Assembly (NCBI RefSeq): GCF_041807905.1
Contig: NZ_JBGVSA010000047.1
Span: 1 to 15,011 of the forward strand
DNA: 15,011 nucleotides
Source: JBGVSA01 sp041807905
Lineage (GTDB): Bacteria; Pseudomonadota; Gammaproteobacteria; Burkholderiales; Rhodocyclaceae
Reading direction: 5' to 3'
Part shown: one piece after another, positions 7,844-14,913 of the stretch
Layout: each line of letters starts with the position of its first letter
Position numbering within the stretch: position 1 is the stretch's first letter
Position numbers and translations under genes: made by a program
The notes under the pieces: generated by a model
Seen by the model: only the letters and a program-made list of their open reading frames with translations
Told to the model about the DNA's origin: nothing
Database searches by the model: none

Positions 7844-8602
7844 TCAAGCAGGTTGCGAACTCTGTGCAGAGAACGGACGTCGGCCATGGCGCAGGCACAG
7901 CGCGAGGAACACTCCGATATCCATGGTGTAGCGGCGGGCCAGCCGCGTCGGCTCCAGCGTCAGCCGGTAGAACCATTCCATGTGCAGCCGCCGCACCCAT
8001 TCAGGCGCACGCGCCTTGTCGCCGCACATGAAATCGAACAACGCACCCACGCCCATCAGCAGGCGGGCGCCGATTTCGTCGGCGTGGTCGAGAATCCACT
8101 GCTCCTGCATCGGGTTGCCCATGGCAACGAGCACCACATCGGGACGCAGCGCATTGATGCGTGCGATGAGGTCGGGCGCGCGCATGCCTTCGTAACCGTC
8201 GATGGCGCCGACCACGGCCTGCCCCGTCGCCTGCGACAGCGCCTTGCCCGCCCGCGCCGCCACGCCCGGGCGTGCGCCGAGCAGTACGATGCGCACGCGG
8301 CGAGGAAAGGACTTGAGGAAGGCCGGCACAAAATCCGTACCGTTGAGGTTCTCGATGAAGCGCGTGCGATGCACCAGCATCGACGCGATATCCAGCCCGA
8401 TGCCGTCGTTCACAATCACCACCTCGGGCGATGCCATGCGCGGCAGCAGCGGCTGGCATTGCACGACGAAATTGGTGTTGGCGAAGAACAGCACGCGGCG
8501 CTGCCCGTCGGCGTCCGCCTCGACGAGCGCGTCCCTGAGCGTGCGCGCGGTGTGTGCCGCGATGGGGAATCCTCCGAGCCAGGTGCTGGGTACGGTGTTC
8601 AT
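7844..8602 (-). CDS. WecG/TagA/CpsF family glycosyltransferase (GT26)
   Basis: A 252-residue enzyme of the WecG/TagA/CpsF family; known members transfer an N-acetyl-mannosamine-type or uronic sugar, or glucose, to a lipid-linked acceptor. Conserved blocks are all present: VIVNDGIGLDIASMLV (residues 63-77), ENLNGTDFVPAF (84-95), IVLLGARPGVA (105-115), VLVAMGNPMQEQWI (157-170) and GVGALFDFMCGDKARAPEW (184-202), then RRLHMEWFYRLTLEPTRLARRY (204-225), the membrane-facing C-terminal motif. The length is normal. The ATG at 8602 overlaps the preceding stop in an ATGA (8602-8599), and GGGAGG lies 5 nt upstream, so translation is coupled to the previous gene. In many polysaccharide operons this family adds the second sugar, but the position here is inference. 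Confidence 0.94.
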   Translation of the reverse strand: MNTVPSTWLGGFPIAAHTARTLRDALVEADADGQRRVLFFANTNFVVQCQPLLPRMASPEVVIVNDGIGLDIASMLVHRTRFIENLNGTDFVPAFLKSFPRRVRIVLLGARPGVAARAGKALSQATGQAVVGAIDGYEGMRAPDLIARINALRPDVVLVAMGNPMQEQWILDHADEIGARLLMGVGALFDFMCGDKARAPEWVRRLHMEWFYRLTLEPTRLARRYTMDIGVFLALCLRHGRRPFSAQSSQPA

Positions 8603-9618
8603 GCGCGCCTCCCTTCGATGCGCGAGACGATGCCGTTGTACGTCTGCGCGATGGACGACCATGACAGCGACTGCGCGTAGGCCATGCCAGCCTCGCGCGC
8701 GCTGCGCGTGGCCTCGGGATGGGCGACGGCTTCGAGCGTGGCGTCGGCCAGCTCGCGAATGCTGTCGCGCATCACGCACAGCCCCTCAAAGAAATCCGCT
8801 TCGGTCTGCGGGCGCGTGGTCACCAGCAGCGCGCCGTTGCCCATCGCCGCCAGCGCAGAACCGCGCCGGCGCGTCACGCCGTCCGGAAACGGCAAGAGCG
8901 CGACGCGCGTGCTCGACAACCAGTCGGCCACCTCGTCGCCGCTGCGGTTGAGCAGCAGCTCGACGCCCATGTCGCGCAGCGTCGCCAGCGTCCCGTCGGT
9001 AAACGCCTCGAAGCCTGGAACGGTCTGTCCGATCAGAGCGAGCTTGAGCGCGGCGGCGCGCTTGCCCATCGCGCGCAGCACGTCGACGAATTCTTCCAGA
9101 CCCTTGCCGGGGCGGATCAGTCCGAAGTACGCCACGTCGATGCGCGGTGCCTGCGGCGCGCGCATGGGGATGTTGCTGCCGATGGGCACTACGCTCGACT
9201 TGCCGCGGATCCACGGTGCGGCCCGGCACGCGGCATCGCGCTCGGCGTCGGCGGTGAACACGATGTGATCGGCGAACACGAAGAACAGGTACGCCAGCAG
9301 CTTGCCGGCCGTCCCCTTGCGCGAGTATTCGTGGAGCGTGACGATCTTGCGGCTTGCCAGCGGCATCGCGCACAGCAGGTAGGGCGACACGCGGCCGCTG
9401 TAACCCTGCGTCGGATGCTGCATCACAATGACATCCGCGGCGCGACGCAGGCGCGAGAAATGCGACAACACGCTGGTCACGCGCCAGTCGCGGCGGTAGT
9501 AGCTCGCGGCATCGATGCCCTGCTCGCGCATGGCGCCGAGCAGTTCTGCCGAGTAGTCACCGACGCCGCACACATCAGGCGGAAAGGAGCCGGTGACCAC
9601 CAAAACTCGGGAACTCAT
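8599..9618 (-). CDS. Glycosyltransferase, GT4-like (GT-B fold)
   Basis: A 339-residue GT-B enzyme. The N-terminal domain opens RVLVVTGSFPPDVCGVGDYS (residues 4-23), where the FPP..CGVGDY loop is typical of sugar-accepting GT4 proteins, and continues with VIVMQHPTQGY (63-73) and KIVTLHEYSR (91-100). The C-terminal donor domain has VVPIGSNIP (143-151), YFGLIRPGKGLEEFV (164-178), LALIGQTVPG (193-202) and LLPFPDGVTRRRGSALAAMG (241-260). The usual E-x7-E motif is replaced by the DGVTRRRGSALAA form, which I recall as normal for one GT4 subfamily rather than a defect. The start ATG at 9618 overlaps the GH5 stop in an ATGA (9618-9615), with AGGAG 7 nt upstream. It probably extends the repeat unit; sugar specificity is unknown. 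Confidence 0.9.
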   Translation of the reverse strand: MSSRVLVVTGSFPPDVCGVGDYSAELLGAMREQGIDAASYYRRDWRVTSVLSHFSRLRRAADVIVMQHPTQGYSGRVSPYLLCAMPLASRKIVTLHEYSRKGTAGKLLAYLFFVFADHIVFTADAERDAACRAAPWIRGKSSVVPIGSNIPMRAPQAPRIDVAYFGLIRPGKGLEEFVDVLRAMGKRAAALKLALIGQTVPGFEAFTDGTLATLRDMGVELLLNRSGDEVADWLSSTRVALLPFPDGVTRRRGSALAAMGNGALLVTTRPQTEADFFEGLCVMRDSIRELADATLEAVAHPEATRSAREAGMAYAQSLSWSSIAQTYNGIVSRIEGRRA

Positions 9619-10676
9619 TTTCGGTCTCCTGCAGTCACGGGTTTGAGGTATTTGCGCAGTACCGCTAGCTGCGGCGCATCCACGCCGCCGCGCGGCTGGA
9701 TGCTCATGGCGTAGTCCGGCGCCCACCACGCGCCAGCCGCCCAATAGGTCCAGCCACGCCACACGCTCGAATCGCTCACCTGCGCGAGCATGGCGTCGAG
9801 CGCAGCGAGGCAGTCGGCATCGCCAGGTGTGCCAAATTCACCCAGAAAGAGCTGCTTGCCGTTGTCGCGCGCCCATTTCGTGACGGCATCGAAGGTGGCT
9901 GCGGCGCGCGCGGCGGGCACGCACTTGTTGTGCGTGCCGGAATAGTCGCTGTCGGCGTACTGATGCACCTCGATGACCAGTGGCGCGCCCGCCATACCCG
10001 CGAACGCGCGGGCGTTGGAAATGCCGCCGAACTCGCTCGTCCATTCGTGCGCGCCGCTCCAGCGGCCGCCCGACACCAGAATCAGGTTGCGCGCCCCGCC
10101 CTCGCGCAGCGCCGTGACGGCGGCGCGGGCTGCCGTCGCCCAACGATCGATGGGAATGAGGTTGGGCTCGTTCATCAGGCCGAAAGCCACGCCCGAGGCA
10201 TCCGGGAACGCGCGGGCGATACGCAGCCACAGGTCGCTGAACGCAGCGACGGGCACGGCGTCGCTGCCCAGTTGCTGGCGTTTGTAGACGCCGTAGTTGT
10301 GCACATCGACGATCACGCACAACCCCGCCGCATTTGCCTCGCGCACGGTATCGGTCAGGCGCTTGAGTTCTGCTTCGTCAAGCGACTGGTTCAGCTCGGG
10401 CTGGAGACGCTCCCAGCGGATCGGCACGCGCACCACGTTCATGCCTTGCGCCGCGAAATACGTCATGTCGGTGCGCTGCGGATAGGTGTAATCCTTGTTC
10501 GCCACGCCGGGCTGCTTGAGCGGATTGAACTCCGCGCCTGCAATGTTCACGCCGCGCAGGGGCGCAGTGCCGAGGCAATCAGCCGCTGCGTGAGCGAACG
10601 TGACCACGCCAATGCAGGCGCACGCGGCGATGAAACGACGCGCTGAGTCACGAAGACGTGCTGATTCACCGCGCAC
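9615..10676 (-). CDS. Secreted glycoside hydrolase family 5 (cellulase-like) protein, GTG start
   Basis: A 353-residue exported glycosidase. The start is a GTG at 10676: it is the only start codon before the signal peptide that gives a sensible length, has GAGGAG 7 nt upstream and overlaps the previous gene's stop by 11 nt. A signal peptide fits residues 1-30 (RR near 13-14, hydrophobic FIAACACIGVVTF, likely cleavage after AHA). The GH5 fold follows: LRGVNIAGAEFN, RVPIRWERLQP (about 83-93), VIVDVHNYGVYKR (His126), FGLMNEPN with the acid/base Glu170, VIEVHQYAD (His238, Tyr240) and LFLGEFGTPG with the nucleophile Glu280. All expected catalytic residues are present, so it is probably active on a beta-glucan- or mannan-like backbone. 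Sitting between glycosyltransferase genes, it likely trims or releases the polymer in the periplasm, as hydrolases do in other exopolysaccharide systems. The exact substrate is unknown. Confidence 0.92.
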   Translation of the reverse strand: MRGESARLRDSARRFIAACACIGVVTFAHAAADCLGTAPLRGVNIAGAEFNPLKQPGVANKDYTYPQRTDMTYFAAQGMNVVRVPIRWERLQPELNQSLDEAELKRLTDTVREANAAGLCVIVDVHNYGVYKRQQLGSDAVPVAAFSDLWLRIARAFPDASGVAFGLMNEPNLIPIDRWATAARAAVTALREGGARNLILVSGGRWSGAHEWTSEFGGISNARAFAGMAGAPLVIEVHQYADSDYSGTHNKCVPAARAAATFDAVTKWARDNGKQLFLGEFGTPGDADCLAALDAMLAQVSDSSVWRGWTYWAAGAWWAPDYAMSIQPRGGVDAPQLAVLRKYLKPVTAGDRK

Positions 10677-11805
10677 CGGCCAACTCCTCGTAGACATCGA
10701 CGTAGCCATCGGCGACTGCGCTCCAGCTATAGCGCTCGACGAAGCGCTGCGTGTTCCGGCGACGCAGCAGGTGATCGAAGTCGCCCCTGCCGTGCAAGGT
10801 GAGCAAGGGCGACACATCGCCACCCGCGGCCAGCACGATGCCCTGCCCCGACTGCTCGACAAGGCTGCGGAACGGCGGGATGTCGCTCAGGACCGGAATC
10901 AGTCCCGCACTCATCGCCTCGATGGGCGCAATACCAAAACCCTCGTGCCGCGACAGGCAGATGAAGTAGCTGGCACGCCCGATCAGCGCCGACAGTTCGG
11001 CATCGGTCGGGTTGGGCGCCAGCTCCACGGCGTCCGCAAGATCGCGCTGCGCGATGGCCGCCGACAGCGTGTCGACGGTGTGGTCATACTCGCGCCCGGC
11101 GATGATCAGTCGCCACGCGCCGTCGCGCGCGCGCAGCGCGGCGAGGAAATCGAGCGCTTCGACGATGCCCTTGTTGGCCGACCAGCGACCGAAGTAGATC
11201 AGCGTCGGCACCAGTTGGCGCGAACCCTTGTCGCGGTACTTTTCGACGTTGACGCCGTTCTCGATCACCGACAGGCGATCTCCGGGCACGATCCGCCGGA
11301 AGATGTCGCCGTCGTTGGCGCTGGTGGCGATGATGCGGTCGTAGGCCAGCGACGAGGTGCGCGTGACGGTGCGGAAGTAGATCTGCTTGAGCTTCGATGC
11401 AAAGCGGGTGTGAAAGAACCCGCCATGAGTAGACGCCACCAGCGGCCGACGATGGATCGCCTTGGTCGCGGCAAGGTAGTCAAAGAAGAAATCCACGCCG
11501 TGCACATGAACCACGTCGGCGTCGCGCACATAGCGCAACACTTGCGGGCAGAGCGGATAGCGCTCCGAGCCTACGTACGGCAGGCGCACCACGGGCACGC
11601 CGTCGACCATGTCTTCGTGCGGCAGCGCATTGGCAGCGTTGCGGAACACGCGGTCGAGCGTAATCACCACGGGCTGCTGTTCGCGCGCGGCGGAGTACGC
11701 GCTGATGTTGCGCACGACGTCCTCCATTCCGCCCACCGATGGGTGATATTGCCGGACGACGTGTGCCACTCTGATTGGCATGCGGTTTGTCTCCATATTG
11801 TTCAT
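10666..11805 (-). CDS. Glycosyltransferase family 4 (GT-B, retaining)
   Basis: A 379-residue GT4 enzyme. The N-terminal acceptor domain shows IRVAHVVRQYHPSVGGMEDV (residues 11-30), with the glycine-rich GG.E loop, and VVHVHGVDFFFDYLA (98-112). The donor domain shows VIENGVNVEKY (180-190), LIYFGRWSANKGI (202-214), WRLIIAGREYD (231-241) and SRHEGFGIAPIEAMSAG (285-301), which holds a complete E-x7-E motif (Glu288, Glu296). Two starts are plausible: ATG at 11805, just after the preceding stop (TGA-A-ATG), and ATG at 11781; each has GGAG 9 nt upstream. I list the longer one because of the tight coupling elsewhere in the operon, but the conserved region begins at the second. It probably adds a sugar to the lipid-linked repeat unit; donor unknown. 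Confidence 0.92.
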   Translation of the reverse strand: MNNMETNRMPIRVAHVVRQYHPSVGGMEDVVRNISAYSAAREQQPVVITLDRVFRNAANALPHEDMVDGVPVVRLPYVGSERYPLCPQVLRYVRDADVVHVHGVDFFFDYLAATKAIHRRPLVASTHGGFFHTRFASKLKQIYFRTVTRTSSLAYDRIIATSANDGDIFRRIVPGDRLSVIENGVNVEKYRDKGSRQLVPTLIYFGRWSANKGIVEALDFLAALRARDGAWRLIIAGREYDHTVDTLSAAIAQRDLADAVELAPNPTDAELSALIGRASYFICLSRHEGFGIAPIEAMSAGLIPVLSDIPPFRSLVEQSGQGIVLAAGGDVSPLLTLHGRGDFDHLLRRRNTQRFVERYSWSAVADGYVDVYEELAGAR

Positions 11806-11806
11806 T

Positions 11807-13087
11807 TCAATGCGCTCCGAACGCGAGGCCGTCCGGGCGACGCGGTTGGCGGGCGAACGCCCCGACACCTTCGCGTGCCATGCAGCAGCCGAGCAGGAAC
11901 CACGTGATCCCTGCCGTCTTGAGTGCGAAGAGCGACTGCCCGCTCACGCACAGGATCAGCGACAGGTACAAGGACAGATAGGCGCGATAGCGCACACCGC
12001 GTTCATCGGCCATGCGCAGGAAGCAGAAGCAGAACCACACGAACAGGCAGGCCAGCAGCCCGAAGCGGGAAATGACATAGGCGTAGCCCATGTCGCCGAA
12101 GGTGTTCATGGGCTGTTCCCATCCGGCGACCAGGCCGGCGGAAAAATCGAGCAGCGCCTTGCCGCTCCAGGCCAGACGGCCCATGAAGTTGTCGCCCGAT
12201 GCCTCCGGCATGAGCGCGCCGATGGCCAGGTTGCCGGCCAGCGCGATGAAGGGGAAGGTGTAGGCAAGCGCATGCTCCACACCAGCCAGCATGAAGCGCA
12301 TCACCACCAGCAGCGCAACGGCCACCAGCCCGTAACGGGAGTCCGCCATGGCGATCAGCACGCAGGCCGCGATGAAGAACAGCGTTCCGGTGCGCGCCTC
12401 GTCCCGCCCTTTCGAGAGCCCCCAGGCCGCAATGATCACCGCGAAGTTGCCCAGCGAAACCGGTTCGAGGAACACCGACGACACCCGATGGCTGCCGAAC
12501 ACCATCGGCAGGATGGTGCGGCCGATCTCGTCCGGGCGGACGCCGTTCAGTTGCAGCCGTGACTCATTGACGAAGTCCGCGCTCTCGGTGAGGCGGCCGA
12601 GATTCACGTAGTACGCATAGATGTTGAAGTACTCGGTGAACGTATCGAGAAACAGCAGTTCGAACAGTCCCACCGCGATCACGACGGCCACGATCATGGC
12701 AATCATGCGGTCGGCGCTGCGCACGTTGCTGAAGTTCATCCCCGCCCACAGGAAGAGAATCGGGATCGCGATGTCGCGCACGGCCTTGAAGTCCACCTGG
12801 CCCCGCATCAACGCCAGCACGCACTGGTTGGCGGCGATCACGGCCACCACCAGTACGACGCCGGGCGGAATGCGCCGCATGGCGAGCGGAATGCACGCTG
12901 CGAAAATCACCAGTTCGGTGGCGGCGAACAGCGTCGGCGTGACCGGATGCAGCTTGGTGCTGACCAGGCACAGCACCGCCTGGTACATCACGCTACCCAT
13001 CAGCGCGAAGAACATCAGCGCGGTCATCGTGCGGCTGACGCGGGCTTCCTGCTGCGTGGCGGCCAGGTCATGGACAGCGTCCATCAT
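11807..13087 (-). CDS. Wzy-like O-antigen/exopolysaccharide polymerase (multi-spanning membrane protein)
   Basis: A 426-residue inner-membrane protein with roughly ten to twelve hydrophobic helices, for example TMTALMFFALMGSVMYQAVL, MIAMIVAVVIAVGLFELLF and TLFFIAACVLIAMADSRYGL. A central hydrophilic stretch contains GSHRVSSVFLEPVSLGNF, the R-S-x-x-x-EP-type motif often seen in Wzy/ligase-like polymerases, followed by another extramembrane loop before the last helices. Wzy proteins show weak sequence conservation, so the call rests on topology, this motif and the presence of Wzx in the same locus. It would join repeat units in the periplasm. The ATG at 13087 overlaps the acyltransferase stop (ATGA, 13087-13084) and has GGAGG 5 nt upstream; the adjacent ATG at 13084 is less well spaced. 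A WaaL-like ligase is the main alternative. Confidence 0.8.
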   Translation of the reverse strand: MMDAVHDLAATQQEARVSRTMTALMFFALMGSVMYQAVLCLVSTKLHPVTPTLFAATELVIFAACIPLAMRRIPPGVVLVVAVIAANQCVLALMRGQVDFKAVRDIAIPILFLWAGMNFSNVRSADRMIAMIVAVVIAVGLFELLFLDTFTEYFNIYAYYVNLGRLTESADFVNESRLQLNGVRPDEIGRTILPMVFGSHRVSSVFLEPVSLGNFAVIIAAWGLSKGRDEARTGTLFFIAACVLIAMADSRYGLVAVALLVVMRFMLAGVEHALAYTFPFIALAGNLAIGALMPEASGDNFMGRLAWSGKALLDFSAGLVAGWEQPMNTFGDMGYAYVISRFGLLACLFVWFCFCFLRMADERGVRYRAYLSLYLSLILCVSGQSLFALKTAGITWFLLGCCMAREGVGAFARQPRRPDGLAFGAH

Positions 13088-14160
13088 GCGGTCCTCCCCA
13101 GCAAGGCCGGCGGCATGCGCCGCAACGCCCACGCCAGCGGCACCGTCAGGCACAGCGTCAGCACGGTGACGCCGATGGCCCACACCGGCGTGTATTGATC
13201 TTCCACCGGCACCAGTCCCAGCGCGCTGGCCGTGCCGCTCAACACACTGAACACCAGCATGTGGGTGGGGAAGATGATCAGCGTGTTATCCGACAGCCAG
13301 CGCGCCACGCGCGAGGCCGGCACCCGGTGCGCCCCGATCGTCACCAGCATTACCGCCAGCGTTGCGATGGGCACGTACAACAAGGGCTCGGCGCCGAACA
13401 GCATCTCGGCCAGATCGGCGTGACCGTTGGCGAACGACAGCAATATCCACGTCACCATCATGCACAGCAGTGCCGGCGCCCCGACACGCGCGAGACGCGC
13501 CAGCATCCACAGGTTGTCGCGGGCGTACTGGCCCATGGCATAGAACGGCAACGCCACCCACAGCGTGTCCAGCCCCAGGGGCAGCCGGTATTCCGGGTCG
13601 CTTGCCAGCGCGCACACGCCCACCGCCACCGCTACCGAAGCGATCACCGTGCCGCGCGAGGACAGCACCTTGCGGATCAGGTGATACGCCAGCGCGGTCA
13701 CCAGCAGTCCGGGGAAGAACCACAGCGGTGGGTTGATGTAGAGATCGCTGCCGAGTCCAGAGAACAATCCGGCCAGCGGGTCGTGCCACGTAAGGTTCTC
13801 GAAACGCTCGGCCTTGTAGCCGATGTCGCGCGTGAGCAGCCAGTACAGGTACGAGATGCCGAAGAAGAAAACATACGGCACCGCCAGCGCACGCAGCAGG
13901 CGCACGCCAGCCGTGTTCACCGGATCGGCCAGCCGCGCCGGTTTGAGCAGGTAACCTGACAGGAAGAAAAACAACGGCATATGAAATCCGTAGATCAGGT
14001 TGAGCATGCCCGCCGGCATGCCTTTGCTATGTCCGAGCAACACCAGCACGATGCCCAGTGCCTTGGCGTTGTCGACAAACTTGTAGCGTGTCACGGGGCC
14101 GGCCTTGCCGACGGCGCGGGCACGCATGCGCGCGCCCGCTTCCAGTAGTTCGCTGTGCAT
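13084..14160 (-). CDS. Acyltransferase-3 family membrane protein, first gene of the block
   Basis: A 358-residue polytopic membrane protein of the acyltransferase-3 family. The signature is YKFVDNAKALGIVLVLLGHS (residues 26-45); the catalytic-region His is His44 and the usual R-x10-H arginine is a lysine (Lys33). YGFHMPLFFFLSGYLLKP follows, the F.mPlFFflSGy motif common in the smaller WecH/NodX-like members. Later helices include FFPGLLVTALAYHLIRKVL and SDNTLIIFPTHMLVFSVL. No periplasmic extra domain is present. The ATG at 14160 is preceded by a purine-rich AGAGGGAAG about 6-9 nt upstream. It is the first gene after a long non-coding region and overlaps the polymerase gene by 4 nt. It likely O-acylates a sugar of the repeat unit; the acyl group is unknown. 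Confidence 0.87.
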   Translation of the reverse strand: MHSELLEAGARMRARAVGKAGPVTRYKFVDNAKALGIVLVLLGHSKGMPAGMLNLIYGFHMPLFFFLSGYLLKPARLADPVNTAGVRLLRALAVPYVFFFGISYLYWLLTRDIGYKAERFENLTWHDPLAGLFSGLGSDLYINPPLWFFPGLLVTALAYHLIRKVLSSRGTVIASVAVAVGVCALASDPEYRLPLGLDTLWVALPFYAMGQYARDNLWMLARLARVGAPALLCMMVTWILLSFANGHADLAEMLFGAEPLLYVPIATLAVMLVTIGAHRVPASRVARWLSDNTLIIFPTHMLVFSVLSGTASALGLVPVEDQYTPVWAIGVTVLTLCLTVPLAWALRRMPPALLGRTA

Positions 14161-14459
14161 CGAGTTCTTCCCTCTCCATTACTTCACCTGGGGATGTGGT
14201 CTCGTCCGTCAGCAAATTGGCCCTTGTTCTCCAGCCGATATTCGCTCCTGCTTCCGAGTGCTCCGCACCGCTCGTGGCGGCGATCCGGCGCGTTGTTATG
14301 CGCCGGCTCCTGGTCTCCAGCTCTCACCTGGTTTTCGGGTCGCCCCGCATGTCTTGGCATGGGGGTCATGGATATCTGGTGCTGCGCGGGCTTCCTTTTG
14401 AATGCCCTTTCTTGCGTGCGCCGTCGTTCATCGACAGTTGTCTCGACTGCGTAGGTACG
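14161..14459. other. Leader region upstream of the eight-gene block
   Basis: About 300 nt with no credible gene on either strand; the frames here lack protein-like composition. It should hold the promoter and leader for the polysaccharide block, but I found no convincing sigma-70 pair and no ops/JUMPstart (GGCGGTAG) element. Its one clear structure is the hairpin at 14285-14306. Confidence 0.55.
14285..14306. promoter_or_regulatory. Perfect hairpin in the operon leader
   Basis: CCGGCGC (14285-14291) and GCGCCGG (14300-14306) form a perfect 7-bp stem around the loop GTTGTTAT, about 125 nt upstream of the first gene. No U-run follows on either strand, so a simple intrinsic terminator is unlikely. 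It could be an mRNA leader structure or chance in GC-rich DNA. Confidence 0.35.
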
Positions 14460-14694
14460 TTGGCCGGGAGTTCGCCCCGGCGGGCGAGTAACTTCTTTGT
14501 TATCGACAAAGAAGTCACCAAGAAAACGACCCCACAGCGTCGTCGGCCCGTGGCCGATCCCCTGCGCTGCGCGGTCGAGAAGGCGGCTGCGGAACTCGTC
14601 GCTACGCTCCTCAGACAGTCCTCGCCGACCCCGCTGCGCGGGGCAACCTTCTCGCCCTGTGCTGCTCGGCGACGCTGAATGGGGAGCCCACGTC
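14460..14694 (+). repeat. Dispersed repeat, copy B (longest in the window)
   Basis: Read on the plus strand: TTGGCCGGGAGTTCGCCCCGG, then a hairpin, then ACGACCCCACAGCGTCGTCGG, CCCTGCGCTGCGCGG, a 95-nt module bordered by CGAGAAGG (14576-14583) and its inverse CCTTCTCG (14647-14654), then CGACGCTGAATGGGGAGCCC. Copy A (5689-5795, minus) matches its outer parts and copy C (14914-15011, minus) its second half. Translating it gives arginine- and proline-rich frames with no protein character. It looks like a composite REP-like intergenic element; no transposase is present. Confidence 0.78.
14491..14515. repeat. Perfect 10-bp-stem palindrome inside copy B
   Basis: ACTTCTTTGT (14491-14500) and ACAAAGAAGT (14506-14515) are exact inverse complements around the 5-nt loop TATCG. 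This AT-rich stem in GC-rich surroundings is the module missing from copy A. Hairpins of the CTTTGTT..AACAAAG kind are a familiar part of dispersed repeats in Burkholderiales and relatives, from general knowledge. Confidence 0.8.
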
Positions 14695-14913
14695 AGCCAG
14701 CCCAGTTGTTCGGGCGGCGGACAACGGCCCCTCTTTCCAGATACCCGCGATTTGGCGAGCACTTACAGCAATCGAACGTCGTTGTTGATCGAATGACACG
14801 TCAGATCGAAAACGGCGGGTCATGCGTCGCTCTTCCGCCCTACTCGCTACTCGTATGTGGCGATACTCTCGATGAGGTGGCTTTAGCTCCACGCACATCA
14901 CGGTGCGAGCTAT
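14695..14913. other. Spacer between facing repeat copies B and C
   Basis: About 220 nt with no credible gene. It is somewhat less GC-rich than the rest of the window. Its right end holds a two-part hairpin at 14884-14912: TAGCT and CGCAC pair with GTGCG and AGCTA, with a 3-nt bulge and the loop ATCACG. I recognise nothing else in it. Confidence 0.45.

Noticed and set aside
7885..7887. Upstream ATG for the GT2 gene
   Set aside because: It lies inside the preceding gene with no ribosome site, while the ATG at 7830 has GAGGAG upstream and fits the family's N-terminus.
14058..14796. Frames of 99-206 codons over the leader and copy B, both strands
   Set aside because: Arg/Pro/Ser-rich composition, no ribosome sites of note, and they run through the repeat and its hairpins.
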